Shown here: one piece after another, positions 1 through 10,373 of the stretch
Layout: every line of letters begins with the position of its first letter
Position numbering within the stretch: the first letter of the stretch is position 1
From: Marthasterias glacialis
Taxonomy: Eukaryota > Echinodermata > Asteroidea > Forcipulatida > Asteriidae
Reading direction: 5' to 3'
NCBI GenBank assembly: GCA_911728455.2
Contig: OU452219.1
Location: 22,317,219 to 22,381,218, forward strand
Length of the DNA stretch: 64,000 nt
The notes under the pieces: generated by a model
What the model was told of the DNA's origin: nothing
What the model saw: the letters and a program-made list of their open reading frames with translations, nothing else
Databases searched by the model: none
Translations under genes and position numbers: made by a program

Positions 1-117
1 GTCTATGCAACCCGAGGGCCTGTGAGTGACCAAGAGAGGGTCACATTTCCTGAGGCCGAAGGCCGAGGGAAATACGACCCTCTCCTGGTCACTCACAGGC
101 CCGAGGGGTGCATAGAC
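1..117. repeat. Foldback repeat (MITE-like hairpin)
   Basis: The first 117 bases form a near-perfect inverted repeat. The left arm starts GTCTATGCA and the right arm ends TGCATAGAC; both contain the reverse-complementary block GGGCCTGTGAGTGACCA. The centre is a short GGCCGAAGGCC palindrome. The left edge coincides with the start of the window, so the element may extend outside it. No ORF of note lies within. Most likely a small non-autonomous foldback; the family is not identified. Confidence 0.75.
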
Positions 118-2388
118 GTGCACTATTGCCCGAATAATGCCAGTCCATATGTGTTTTATAACACACCTCAGTCCAAAATGTCGGTTAGAAGAGTAAATCT
201 CGTTTTTTTGGCCAGAGATTCTTCTCGATCCACAGACGCCGCCATTTTCGTTCTTTTGAGGGCGCTGTTTACCAGTCAATAGTTTTGGGTTTTTTGAAAC
301 TATTTCCCGCTTTGCGAACTATTTCCCCCAAATGAAGCGTGTGCGGTGCGTGTGGTGCAGATTCCATGCACTAGGCTATATTAGTTCACCCCACGCGACC
401 GTGTTTCAGCCAATCAGGATAAAGAACCAGGGAGAGGTGTGTTATAATTGTCCGTATTCCACGAGTGCGAGTGAGATAGCAAAGTTATCTTCCAGCCAAC
501 TTTCTACCTTTTTAACATGCGACGTGTGAAGTTTAACAATTTGGAGTGTTCTGTCAATCCTGAAGAGCAGCACGTTCAACATGCAAAGTTTGGAATGTTA
601 TTTTTGCACTGTCCATATACGGAGTGTGATGCATGATACTCACAATACGCAAAGTGCAATATAGACTACTGGAAGTATGATATGGTTTCTTTATCATACT
701 CCCATTGAGCAATCTGATTGGAGGATTAGCACTTACTGGAAGATAAATAGAAGTAAACAATGGAAACTCAACAAAAAAATATTTGATTTACAAGTAATAT
801 CTTGGCCAAGGAGGCCAAGGAGACCTACATTGTGGGATGTCTTTTGTTAGGTAAGAACTGTACTTGTGGGCTTCTTTTTTCTTTTTACATTGTGAGGTTA
901 CAAGAAAGATTAACCCTAATTCCCTTGAGTGGTTTACTAGGATATCCTTCCTCAATCCAACTCCATATTATGGTAACTCAACACCCAAACTGTTGGACTC
1001 AGATTATGATGGTGTGCCTGATCCAATGTAAAGCATGATCAGTTCACAGGTGCAATTCTCAGTCATGAAATCAAACAAAACATGTTGTTGGATTTTGAAG
1101 GGCTAATAATTGTGAGGGTTACAAAAAAGGGACAATGGGAAAACCTCACGTATTGTCACTGTTTTCACGAAGTGCAAATTCATTAAAAAAAAATCTTGCA
1201 TTTTGGCAAATCAGTTTTTTTTTCCTTCCCATTTTGGATGTTGTCACTGACATCAATATTTTCCTTAAGTTTCAAGGCATCAAACATTATTTCATAATAA
1301 CACAACTAGCACAAGGATAACATCACCAGAATTACATTTCTGAGTTTACACGAACAGCTAATTGTTAATTTTGCCTTTTTTTCAACATTACTTTAAAGTA
1401 CATAATGCTGGCATGGTGCAAAAAACTGAGTGCTAACTTTTTGCATTTTCACAAAGAGACACAAAGAAGTTTTGGTTTTCAAAGTGGCATTTATGCATTG
1501 GTTTGTACACGATGTGTTGCACACAGACCTTGTTTTCACAAAGAGAATTGTATCAAACAGTTAATTACTCATTAATTAAAATTACACAGATTTGTATAAT
1601 TTAAGATTTCCACTTTTATGGTTGGTAAAATGTTAAAGTTTTGAAAATAGTTTTTTCTCCAAACATGAAAAAGTTTGGCCTGCAGTGGCCCAACTTGCAC
1701 TCCATGTAAATAGTAACTTATGTTGCTCTACTTAAGTTGTCTGGTGTTTTTAATTTGCCTTTAAGACATCCATTCACACTGTCTTGACAGTTGGACAAAA
1801 CACACTTCTAAAAAAAAACTTGATACAGAATAAAACCCAATACATGTTGTGGGGCATCTTTATTAGGACAAATGTTTTCTCTGCACAAAGAATACATTTT
1901 TTCAGATGTGACTGATATACGATCAAATTAATAATAGAAACTCAACAAAAAAACACTTAGGCCTAACTGAAAAGTAACATGAGTTTTTACTTTTGCCTTC
2001 AAGACAGCCATTCACTACTGGACAAAACACACATCACAAAAAACTACAGAATAAAACCAGTTAACTTGAGGGGGTCATAGTTTTCTTGGAGGTTCAGTTT
2101 ATTTCTCTAACCTGGAAAAGCATTACATATTACATTGTTCAGAGGTCATGAGTTTAAGGAATATTTATTCATGAACACTTCACGAGGATCATTCAATGTT
2201 TAATTGCATGGTAACATGAACAAGTTTGCATGTTTAATTATTAACTGAATCAAATCTTGTTTTCTTATGCACCTATGCAGTTGGTGCCTCCAAAGGTGCT
2301 TATAAAAATGCAATAGAGTGACAAAGCAAAACTTTCTGCCACTGGGCCTCTCTCAGCTTCAACTGACAGATAACTGAAGAAAGTTTTA
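118..2388. other. No gene recognised; AT-rich, with a direct duplication
   Basis: I see no coding exon or RNA gene. Two similar stretches, about 1740-1850 and 1975-2065, share the block 'catccattcac...ggacaaaacacac...cagaataaaacc' in the same orientation, so about 100 bp has been duplicated roughly 245 bp apart. The phrase GAAACTCAACAAAAAAA also occurs at about 762 and 1937. The short ORFs here have no domain-like composition. Confidence 0.5.
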
Positions 2389-2870
2389 TACACTAATACG
2401 AGCAGCTGGTTCATGGTGGTTTACACCTTGTGTCCTTCAGCAAGACACTTATCTATAATTGCTTCAAATAGGGGAGGAGGCAGTTATTTGTGTCTCACAA
2501 CAGATTCATTTACCCCTCCCTGTTCTTACATGTCGCTGTGCTGTGATGAGACTTGCGTTTATATCTCTCCATTTCTTGTTTCTGTGCATTGGGGCAGGTT
2601 TCTATCCCTTCCAAAAGTAGCCCATACCTCGAGTGGCCTTTGAGCCTTGTGATGGGCGAATTGCATAACAAAAAAAATTAAAAATTGAAAATTAAAAAAC
2701 AGCTATGGCCGCTGCCGCATGCCCGAGCACTTTGACAATACCGCATCAGCCACGCATATATGTACAAATCAGCATGGAGGATTCACAGTGCGTGTGTGTA
2801 GACGCTTGCGTGCAACGGCCATAGTTGTGGTGGTGTAAACCGCCATGGACAAGCTGCTCGGATTAGTGTA
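2389..2870. repeat. Inverted-repeat element with 39-bp terminal repeats
   Basis: Positions 2389-2427 (TACACTAATACGAGCAGCTG...GGTTTACACC) are matched in reverse complement by 2832-2870 (GGTGTAAACC...AGCTGCTCGGATTAGTGTA), with a few mismatches. The roughly 400-bp interior has no coding capacity. It carries the block TGTCCTTCAGCAAGACACTT, a type of sequence common in short interspersed repeats. Likely a MITE or foldback DNA element. Confidence 0.65.
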
Positions 2871-4320
2871 TGTGATGACTCACCTGAGCAACTTCAGGTT
2901 GTAGCTGTGACATGTTCCTTTTCTGTGTGGTTGCATGCTTCACAGTTTCACACTGCAGTGAGGGACACACATGCATGTATACTTTCAGTGCGGCAAACAG
3001 TTGTTGAGTAACAAGCATCATCATTCATATTGAAGTTGGTTAACACTGCATGAGAAGAAATAACCAATCAGTCAATAAATTGTGCCTACATAATAGAAAT
3101 AAAACAGTCACAGGATTTAAAATTGTGTTTCAGTCAGTTTGGGACAATTTTGGCAGTCCTATTGGTTGAAAGGCGGTCACATGACTGTTTAAGACCAGTT
3201 TTAAATGGCTGATAAAGACATGGCTGGAGCTGCAGACGGGCGTTCTGCGCTTATTATAGACACACGCGTGTTGGCACACTAGTTTACGCATGTGCTAATT
3301 CACGTGTAATGCAATCAATACATAGCAGTACTCAATGTAAAGACTATTAATACACACGCGTACGCCCAACTGTTGAGCATCGACCCTTAGCGAAATGGAG
3401 CCTGAGGACGTGACAACAGTTGAAAAATGAATTAGAAAAACAGAAAAGTTTCACATACTTTTCTACATTATTCCGCTTTTTAGCAAAAAGGGCTTTTATG
3501 AATGCCCCCCAGTTTTGTTTTTTTCCCCCCCCCCCCAGTTCCCGCCTCAATTTTTCACCTATGTCCGAAATTGAGTTTAACTGCTTTTCAGCAGTACAAA
3601 ATTACACTTAAATATTTTTGTTTGCCCCCCCCTAAAGTTAAGCTTGTCCCCCACTCCCCCCCCCCCAGATTAGCAGATCTGGTGCCGCCGCTGCCAACTC
3701 AGCCCCCTCCAAAACATACTTTTTTTAGGGGCACCGACGGCCAGGGTAAGAGGCCACTGCATACCAGGCCTGATACTTGACGAATGCAATGGAGGCAATT
3801 GCCTCCCTTGCCCTTAGTCATTGCCTTAGAGCCCATGAAATGTTCCAGTACAAGTTTACAAATTCTTAATGGAGGTGCCCTCTATCAAGAAGAAAATGGT
3901 GCCCTTGCAATTTGGCCCGGCATACAGTTACTTTACATGTTACTGTTACCTAAAACTTAAAACAAAAGAAAGCAAGCTTCCCACCCCACTTTGTATTTTG
4001 TGCCATGGCATATTGGGATTCTTGTCTAACATTACCCATAGGCATTTATAAAAAGGGGAATAAACACAAGAAACAACGAAAAACAAGCGAATGCCAGATT
4101 GCTTGGGCAGAGCACCAAGCAATACAAACACTACACAGGTTCAACGAGTATTAATCTGGAAACAGACACATTAGTCAGATAAATAATGCCGGATCCGACA
4201 AACTAACTTTTTGAGTCTAGGGGATTTTTTTTTAAGTTTTAATTACGTTAAAAGGTAATGGACTTAATTTCTATTTTTAAATATTCCTAAATAATGATAA
4301 GCGTTAATTATTTATTAGCA
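2871..4320. other. No gene recognised; cytosine homopolymer runs
   Basis: No exon is supported. Around 3520-3670 there are several C-runs of 7 to 12 bases in a pyrimidine-rich plus strand, which produce spurious proline-rich ORFs. The rest is ordinary AT-rich intergenic sequence. Confidence 0.45.
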
Positions 4321-4828
4321 CCATAAATAATGCCAATACACTGGACTACCTCTGCTCCTTGGCCCTACGAACCCTCTGACCCACAACCTGACACCAACTT
4401 TCAAATTCAAAGTAACATTTGTTTCGAAAAAATTTCCCCTCGATGATTGATTGGTTATTGCCGGTGAGTCTGGAGTACCTTAGATTCTCAATGCGATAAC
4501 TTCTTTTGGTTGAATTTTATAAAAAATCTCAGAGCTGATACTGACACAATAAAACATCGTCGGAGCAATGATGGTTGCTGTTGCTCATGCCCACTGTACA
4601 GTGCTTAAGTGCAGAATTCCGCGGTAAGCCATAGCGGTAAGCCATCATGGCTCCAATGATTTTTCATAACCTTCCACCAAAAGAAGTTATGGCATCGCGA
4701 ATCCAATGTACAAGCGATCATCAAGGGAAAAATTTTCAATTTGAAAGTTGATGTCACATTGTGGGTCATAGGGTTAGTAGGGCCAAGGAGCGTAGGTAGT
4801 CCAGTGGCACTATTGACACTATTTATGG
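4321..4828. repeat. 508-bp foldback with arms of about 200 bp
   Basis: The left arm begins CCATAAATAATG (4321) and the right arm ends ATTTATGG (4828). Both contain reverse-complementary blocks such as 'ctggactacctctgctccttggcc', 'gacccacaa' and 'aacttcttttgg'. The arms are roughly 80% similar by eye and differ in length by insertions. The centre (about 4550-4630) holds a 'gtgcagaattcc..ggtaagc' block that also occurs at about 36200 and 38050. A decayed palindromic element. Confidence 0.7.
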
Positions 4829-4950
4829 GGCTTCCTTTAAACAAGAAAATTCCAGAACTCTTGTGTACACAAGTTCTTGTTTAACATTCAAATGTCGAAC
4901 GTCATTGATTTGAAGGAATATCGGACGTCATTGATTTGAAGGACAGAAAA

Positions 4951-5890
4951 TGATCATGAGTACAATTAAGTGCTTGCTATTTCATCTTTGATATCTTGAG
5001 AAGCCTTTACTCGATTGTTCAGCTATTTTGTTGAGTCTTTGTTGTAATTTGGGCAACTTTTTGGAACAGGGTATCACACATTCATACCAAATTGACTTCT
5101 TCACAGTGGATACACAATACAAATACATGTATACTTCCCTGGCTGGTTTGCTAGTACGACCGTCCAAGTCAAAATAAAAATGTAAAAAAAGAGTACAGAG
5201 CCCCAGTTAACTGGGTCTAGGGTCTACCATACACCCAATAACTGGGGCGCTGTACTCATTTTTTTCAGATTTTGACTTTATCAGTCGTACTAGCGCCCCA
5301 GTAAGGTATATGAGAGCATTTTTTTGTTCACTGATGCCCTGTGAGCTGAGTTATATTGTTTTGGGCAGTCAACACAGGATACCAGCTTTGTTGTGTTGCT
5401 GTGCTGCAAATCACTGGTTGAAACGCACGCTCCCTGTGTAGCCATTGTTGGAGGTTGTTAACACTCCACATTTGGTATCCTGCGTTCACTGCGCAAACCA
5501 ATATGCAAGTCTGGGCATCAGTGAAAACGCAATCCTCGTAGTGTTAATACGACTTTTTAACAGTTCGTAAGGAAACAGTTGTTGATGATAATGCAGTGTC
5601 ACATAGGCACTAGAGTCACGTGACTACTTCACAAAAAGCTAACCTTTAACGACTGGTGTGCCTGAAAACATCGGTTTGGACAACAGAAATTGATCGGGAG
5701 TACAATTAAATGCCTTTACTTTTATCTTTGATATCTTGAGAAGCCAGTAGGCAATTTTCCAGCAATTTTGTTGAGTCTTTGTCTCAATTTGGGCAATCTT
5801 TTGGAACAGGGTATCACACATTCGTTTTAAATCCACTTCATCACAGTGATGATACATATACCTTACTGGGGTGCTAGTACAACCGATAAA
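4951..5890. repeat. Direct repeat pair flanking a palindrome
   Basis: Two direct copies, about 4951-5160 and 5691-5890, share 'gagtacaattaa', 'gatatcttgagaagcc', 'ttgttgagtctttgt' and 'ttggaacagggtatcacaca'. Read on the minus strand they yield similar short peptides (around CDTLFQKIAQ / CVIPCSKKLPK), but both frames are broken. I read this as duplicated repeat sequence, not a gene. Confidence 0.65.
5150..5294. repeat. 145-bp palindrome centred near 5222
   Basis: The left arm runs from GCTAGTACGAC (5150) to CCCCAGTTAACTGGG. The right arm runs from CCCAATAACTGGGGCGC to GTCGTACTAGC (5294). Arms are about 65 bp with a few mismatches. A third related end, with GTACAGCGCCCCAATTATT, lies at about 5870-5960, so this is a dispersed family. 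Confidence 0.7.
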
Positions 5891-6443
5891 GTCAAAATCT
5901 CAAATAAGGAGTACAGCGCCCCAATTATTAGGACTGGGACTAGGTCTAGCTGGTCTACGTACCCGCCCGGTCCCAGGAAATGGCTTTATGATTCTGACAC
6001 TATGTTTGTATAATCTAAAATATTTCTACCTGTTCATCTCTGAATACATTAAGTTGACCTTTTTATGTAGGCAAGAGTACAATAAAAAACAAAACATGCT
6101 GAGAAAAGGTAGGATACAGCATTTTGGCCCTGTGGCTGTGTAAGAACAGTACAGTGTAACGTTATGGCTGGAAACCCGCCATTTTCAAAATATTTTAGCC
6201 ACTGGCGAAACATTAAACTCATAACTTGTTGGTACTCTGAGAAGCTATGCAAGATTATCAGTTTTAATCTTAAACAAGAAACACCTGAAGACCTGATATT
6301 ATTCACTGAACTCAAGGAAAAATTGTGGTAAATGAAGAAAAAATGGAAATTTACCTTGCACATTTTTTGTCACATGCTTGCGCCTCGTTGAGAATCTAAC
6401 AGTAATGTGCGCACGCGTGGGATACAGCCACTCCTAGTTAGAC

Positions 6444-6712
6444 TGGTTCCCGGTCCCTACATTGTCCTCGACCGAATCAAGCGACTTCGGCTGCGGCTAT
6501 GGCCGTTTGGCTGCAATGTTAATGGTGAAGAATAGGACTTTATGGCGTTCTGGCCGTAGCCACTGCCGAAGCCATTCATTCGGACAGACGAATCTTCGGC
6601 AGTGGCTACGGCCGGAACGCCATAAAGTCCTATTCTTCAACATTAACGTTGCAGCCAAACGGTCATAGCCGCAGCCGAAGTCGCTTGATTCGGTCAAGGG
6701 ACCGGGAACCAA
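6444..6712. repeat. Near-perfect 269-bp palindrome
   Basis: The arms are 6444-6571 and 6594-6712 with a spacer of about 22 bases. They match almost completely in reverse complement (ends TGGTTCCCGGTCCC and GGGACCGGGAACCA), apart from one insertion of about 11 bases near 6458-6468 and a few substitutions. The arms contain CGAAGTCGCTTGATTCGG and GGCCGTAGCCACTGCCGAAG. Half-copies of the same family are seen at about 63660-63740 and more weakly at 61230-61285. Its high arm identity suggests a recent insertion or gene-conversion-maintained palindrome. Confidence 0.85.
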
Positions 6713-9616
6713 TTAAAAGTCCTAATTTGGCGCCCTCTTGGGATAAACTTTAAACATGAATGTTTCAACAACAAAAAAACTTGTGTTAAAGGGGCTGTGC
6801 CGTAATGATTATAGCAGGTATGTGGCTGTGCATGGAAAGATGAACTCTCATCCAGATACTGCACGCGCCCACACATTGCGGTCAAATCACAACGAGTGCC
6901 GTCTTTGTCAAATGGGTTATTCCCGTCACAGCTATATCATGACGGGACACTAATGTCTTCATTTTCAAAAATATAATAGTAAAGCTGATGTGTGTGAATA
7001 AAAAATGTACCTTTTATTTTCCACTGTCATTACAAAATGTTTATATGTTTTGAGGCATTGACTTAAACATGTATTAAATGTTATCAAGATCATTTATTGT
7101 ATTTTTTTGTCAAAATTGAAGAGAGAAAGAATCATGTCAAAAATCAAGGTAAGAAACCAAAGGTTTAGTCCCCCTTTTTAACCCCTTTCAAGGCAAACAA
7201 ATTAATGTAACATAACTAAATGTCATGATGGTTTGAAATGATGTTGTATAATTCAGATGAGAGTTTGTGCTCGGTCTTGTACATGTACCTCACCTGGTTT
7301 CACGACCAATGCAGCATAGTTTTTAAAGTTTTGGTTAAAATACAAAGGTTACTTCCTCATTAGTTTAACCAACGCCCTTCCTTTAATATTCAGCATTATC
7401 TGAGCTGCAGATGTTGTTTTATAATTTTGAATGTCAGTATATAAACATTGTTACCTTGTTTATGGTTTAAAGGTTTCGAGAACACCGATACAAGATTTGT
7501 CTTTTCAATTTCAACATGTTTGTGATGGATAAACAATTAATTTAATATCAGCAGTATATTCATCTAGAATTTCAAATATCCTTTTCTACCGAATAGAGCA
7601 TTGAGGCATTGAGATAAGACATTTTTTCAGGGATGAAAAACATTCAGACTTTTTTATGTCTGTCTGCAGACAAATGTGGCTTTTATTTTTCTTCAGATTT
7701 AAATAAACAGGGATGCCAGTTTCCAGGCAGTAGCCCGGATTAAGGTTTTTCCTTGTAAAATTATAGACCGAGTTCACATTTTTTATGGACAGGGAGTGTG
7801 TCTATGCGTGACTTTTAGGCTCTGGACACAAATCTGACTGGCATCCCTGACTGAATCTTTCTCATTGATTTACATATCTAGCTTTAAGGATGCTCCTTCA
7901 AACATTTAACTCCAGAAGTTACGGGAAGGTGAAAATTATTTTGTTTTAACATTAAATCGTGTATCCTAGTTTCAGACCTTATGGGCGGCAATGACTCTCA
8001 CCCCACCATTTACCTATTGATAATTGCAATAAGAAAGTTCAACAACATGGGGTCAGTTTTTTAATTTGCTGAGCAAAATTTTTTTCACCTTGGCAGACAG
8101 AACTATGACTAGTAAAGCGTGAATGTATTGCCTCTAAAATATTAATAAGAATTAATGTTGATTTGAATGTTATTCTTTGCTGTCTTGTGTGCTAAACGTT
8201 TTGGGTGCTTTTGTTGCAAAAAAAATGTTAACTTTAGGACCAAGTTAAGATTGGGGTATGTTTCAATAGATGTACATTTCATAAAATGTAGGCTTAAAAA
8301 TGTGCATTTGCTTGGCAAACTTTAAATTTTAAAATAATAATTTCACAAAATGATGACTTTATTCTTCCCAGATGAGTAAATTTGTTATTTCCGAATCTTT
8401 ATAAAGTGTTTCTACTCGTAAAAATACAATCTGCTTCAAATTAATAATTAATAGTATTAATCAAAGCTGTCACTTGTCATGCCAGCATGGAACCTTTTAG
8501 AGCATACGTGACCTACACGAGTGTTTGCATTGCACTCAATTTACAAGCATTCTGCATAGTATTTTAAGAGACTGAAATATTGGCATTAACCTGATTTCTT
8601 GACTTTTTAAAGAAAACTTTATATTTAGGTTTAAGTAATATTTTAAATAATTTTTAATTTTGAGATGACATGGCTGGACAAGATTACAAGCATTACGGAT
8701 GCCTTGAATGTCAAATAGGAACTGATGATAAAGAAGTTGAACCTTAAAAGCAGTTTCAATGTAACCAAAACTGGCCTTAAAACAACAAATTTCAACTAAA
8801 TGTTTCCCTAAAATTTCAGTTTCTTTCATTTTTGTATTTTGTAAGGACAAATTAAATTATAAAAACACGTCAAATCGTAACTGATGATAAAACACAACTA
8901 AATCCTGTAATTTTGAATCCTGCAAGTAAAAGAAAATGCTGAAATATGATTAAATTAATATTTACTTCATTCAAAAAAATGAAGTTTTGAAGTTCTGGCT
9001 TTAACATATCATAGATGTCTTCGATAAGTCATATCATTATATCAGTTAAATTGGCAAAAATATAAGTCATACCATTGTGTACACTTTGCACATATTATTT
9101 AAAATAATAACAAAATCAGAATTACCTTGGCATCAAAACTAACATATGCTTAAAAGTGATGATGCATTAATGGAAACGTTAATTATCTTTTTTCTGCAAT
9201 AAACTATAACCCGAAATCATTATAAAAACAGAGGCATTTGTCAAGGTGTTCCAAACATTCCCACAATCTTACTGGTGAACCGTACCCAACCCACACATTC
9301 ACGCACCTGTCACACACCTTTACAAAGTGAAAAGGCCTATTACCTCACCTTTATAAGATTGCGTCTTTCAACTTTGTTTCATGCAAGAACCATGCAATCA
9401 AAACCTGAAAAGTGGAGATAAAACAATATTAGATTCTGAAAAGATATTTTTGGTAAAACATTGAGGACTCTTTATGTGAAAGAAAAGCTCATACTTATCA
9501 GAGTACACAATCAATGTGTGGCAAGTACTGACGATTTTCGGTTTTGTTAATAAATTTTTGAGTGTGTTTATTTTTAATCTTTTTTGTTTGAGTATCTCAA
9601 ATTAGGATTTTGGTTT
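6713..9616. other. No gene recognised; AT-rich intergenic DNA
   Basis: I found no exon pattern with plausible splice signals. The 104-aa ORF on the minus strand at 8536-8850 has no recognisable domain and lies in very AT-rich sequence, so I do not call it. One small foldback (7708-7849) lies inside. Confidence 0.45.
7708..7849. repeat. Short inverted-repeat element (142 bp)
   Basis: The ends CAGGGATGCCAGT (7708-7720) and ACTGGCATCCCTG (7837-7849) are perfect 13-bp inverted repeats. The interior has no coding capacity. Compatible with a small MITE. Confidence 0.5.
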
Positions 9617-9801
9617 AATCGACCAATTAAACGATAGAATTGAAGTTTGATTGGGATTCTACCAATCCATTACCGTAATGAGGAGTCACATGAGATTGTA
9701 TTGTTTAGTAGCTAACGCAATGCCACACTTGAAAGGAAAAGGAATGCTATTCACGCCCACAGGCCCTATATAAGGGTGATCCCAGGGTGTGCTCACCAGT
9801 G
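9617..9801. repeat. DIRS right terminal repeat with terminal extension
   Basis: 9683-9801 is an exact reverse complement of 14730-14848. The outer 9617-9689 is the right-end-specific extension, whose reverse complement forms the first 73 bases of the internal complementary region. It contains TATATAAG at 9767-9774, pointing into the element. Confidence 0.92.
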
Positions 9802-9910
9802 ATTTAAAGTACCAAGTACATTACACTGGTCCAACCAACAACGGGTGGGTGAAGATAACTTAATACTTGCATGTTTTACTGTGTCCTTTGCACAAATGGG
9901 TGGGTGCCAC

Positions 9911-10022
9911 GTGACTCCTCATTACGGTAATGGATTGGTAGAATCCCAATCAAACTTCAATTCTATCGTTTAATTGGTCGATTCTACCTCACCATCACCT
10001 CCATTCGGAGTCACATGAGATT
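9911..10022. repeat. DIRS internal complementary region (circle-junction copy)
   Basis: 9911-9983 is the reverse complement of the right end (9617-9689, 73 bases). 9981-10022 is the reverse complement of the left end (14834-14875, 42 bases). The two parts share ATT at 9981-9983. No mismatch was seen by eye in either part. Known for DIRS: this region templates completion of the ends and formation of the circular intermediate. Confidence 0.92.
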
Positions 10023-10153
10023 TGAAAGGGAGCAGTGTAATGTCTACTCACAGAGATAAAGAAAATGAGAACACAAATACGTGTGTAACATTTGCAATTG
10101 GGAGTTGAACACAACTCTGGTTTAATAGCATCCCATCATCACTGTTTCGCAAG

Positions 10154-10158
<5 letters not shown>

Positions 10159-10209
<51 letters not shown>
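10159..10209. repeat. Homopolymer T tract of about 51 bases inside the DIRS element
   Basis: An uninterrupted run of T on the plus strand (poly-A in the sense of the element) lies about 165 bases downstream of the recombinase stop codon and before the internal complementary region. It may be an expanded A-run, an incorporated poly(A) tail, or a length error in the assembly. Confidence 0.9.
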
Positions 10210-10373
10210 CGCATGCTGTGCAAGAAATATAATTCATAATCAGCAAAAAGTAACAAGCATTATCTTGTGTATATACAACGTGAAAAATTACTGACTAAAG
10301 CAACAATCAAAGTAATTTCTGTGGTCAAGGTAGATGTACTTCTTACTCATCCATCAATACAATAACAAATCAA

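Noticed and set aside
3420..3780. Overlapping proline-rich ORFs
   Set aside because: They come from homopolymer C runs, with no splice or domain support.
6049..6363. 104-aa minus-strand ORF
   Set aside because: Biased composition, no recognisable domain, no exon context, and it sits among repeat fragments.
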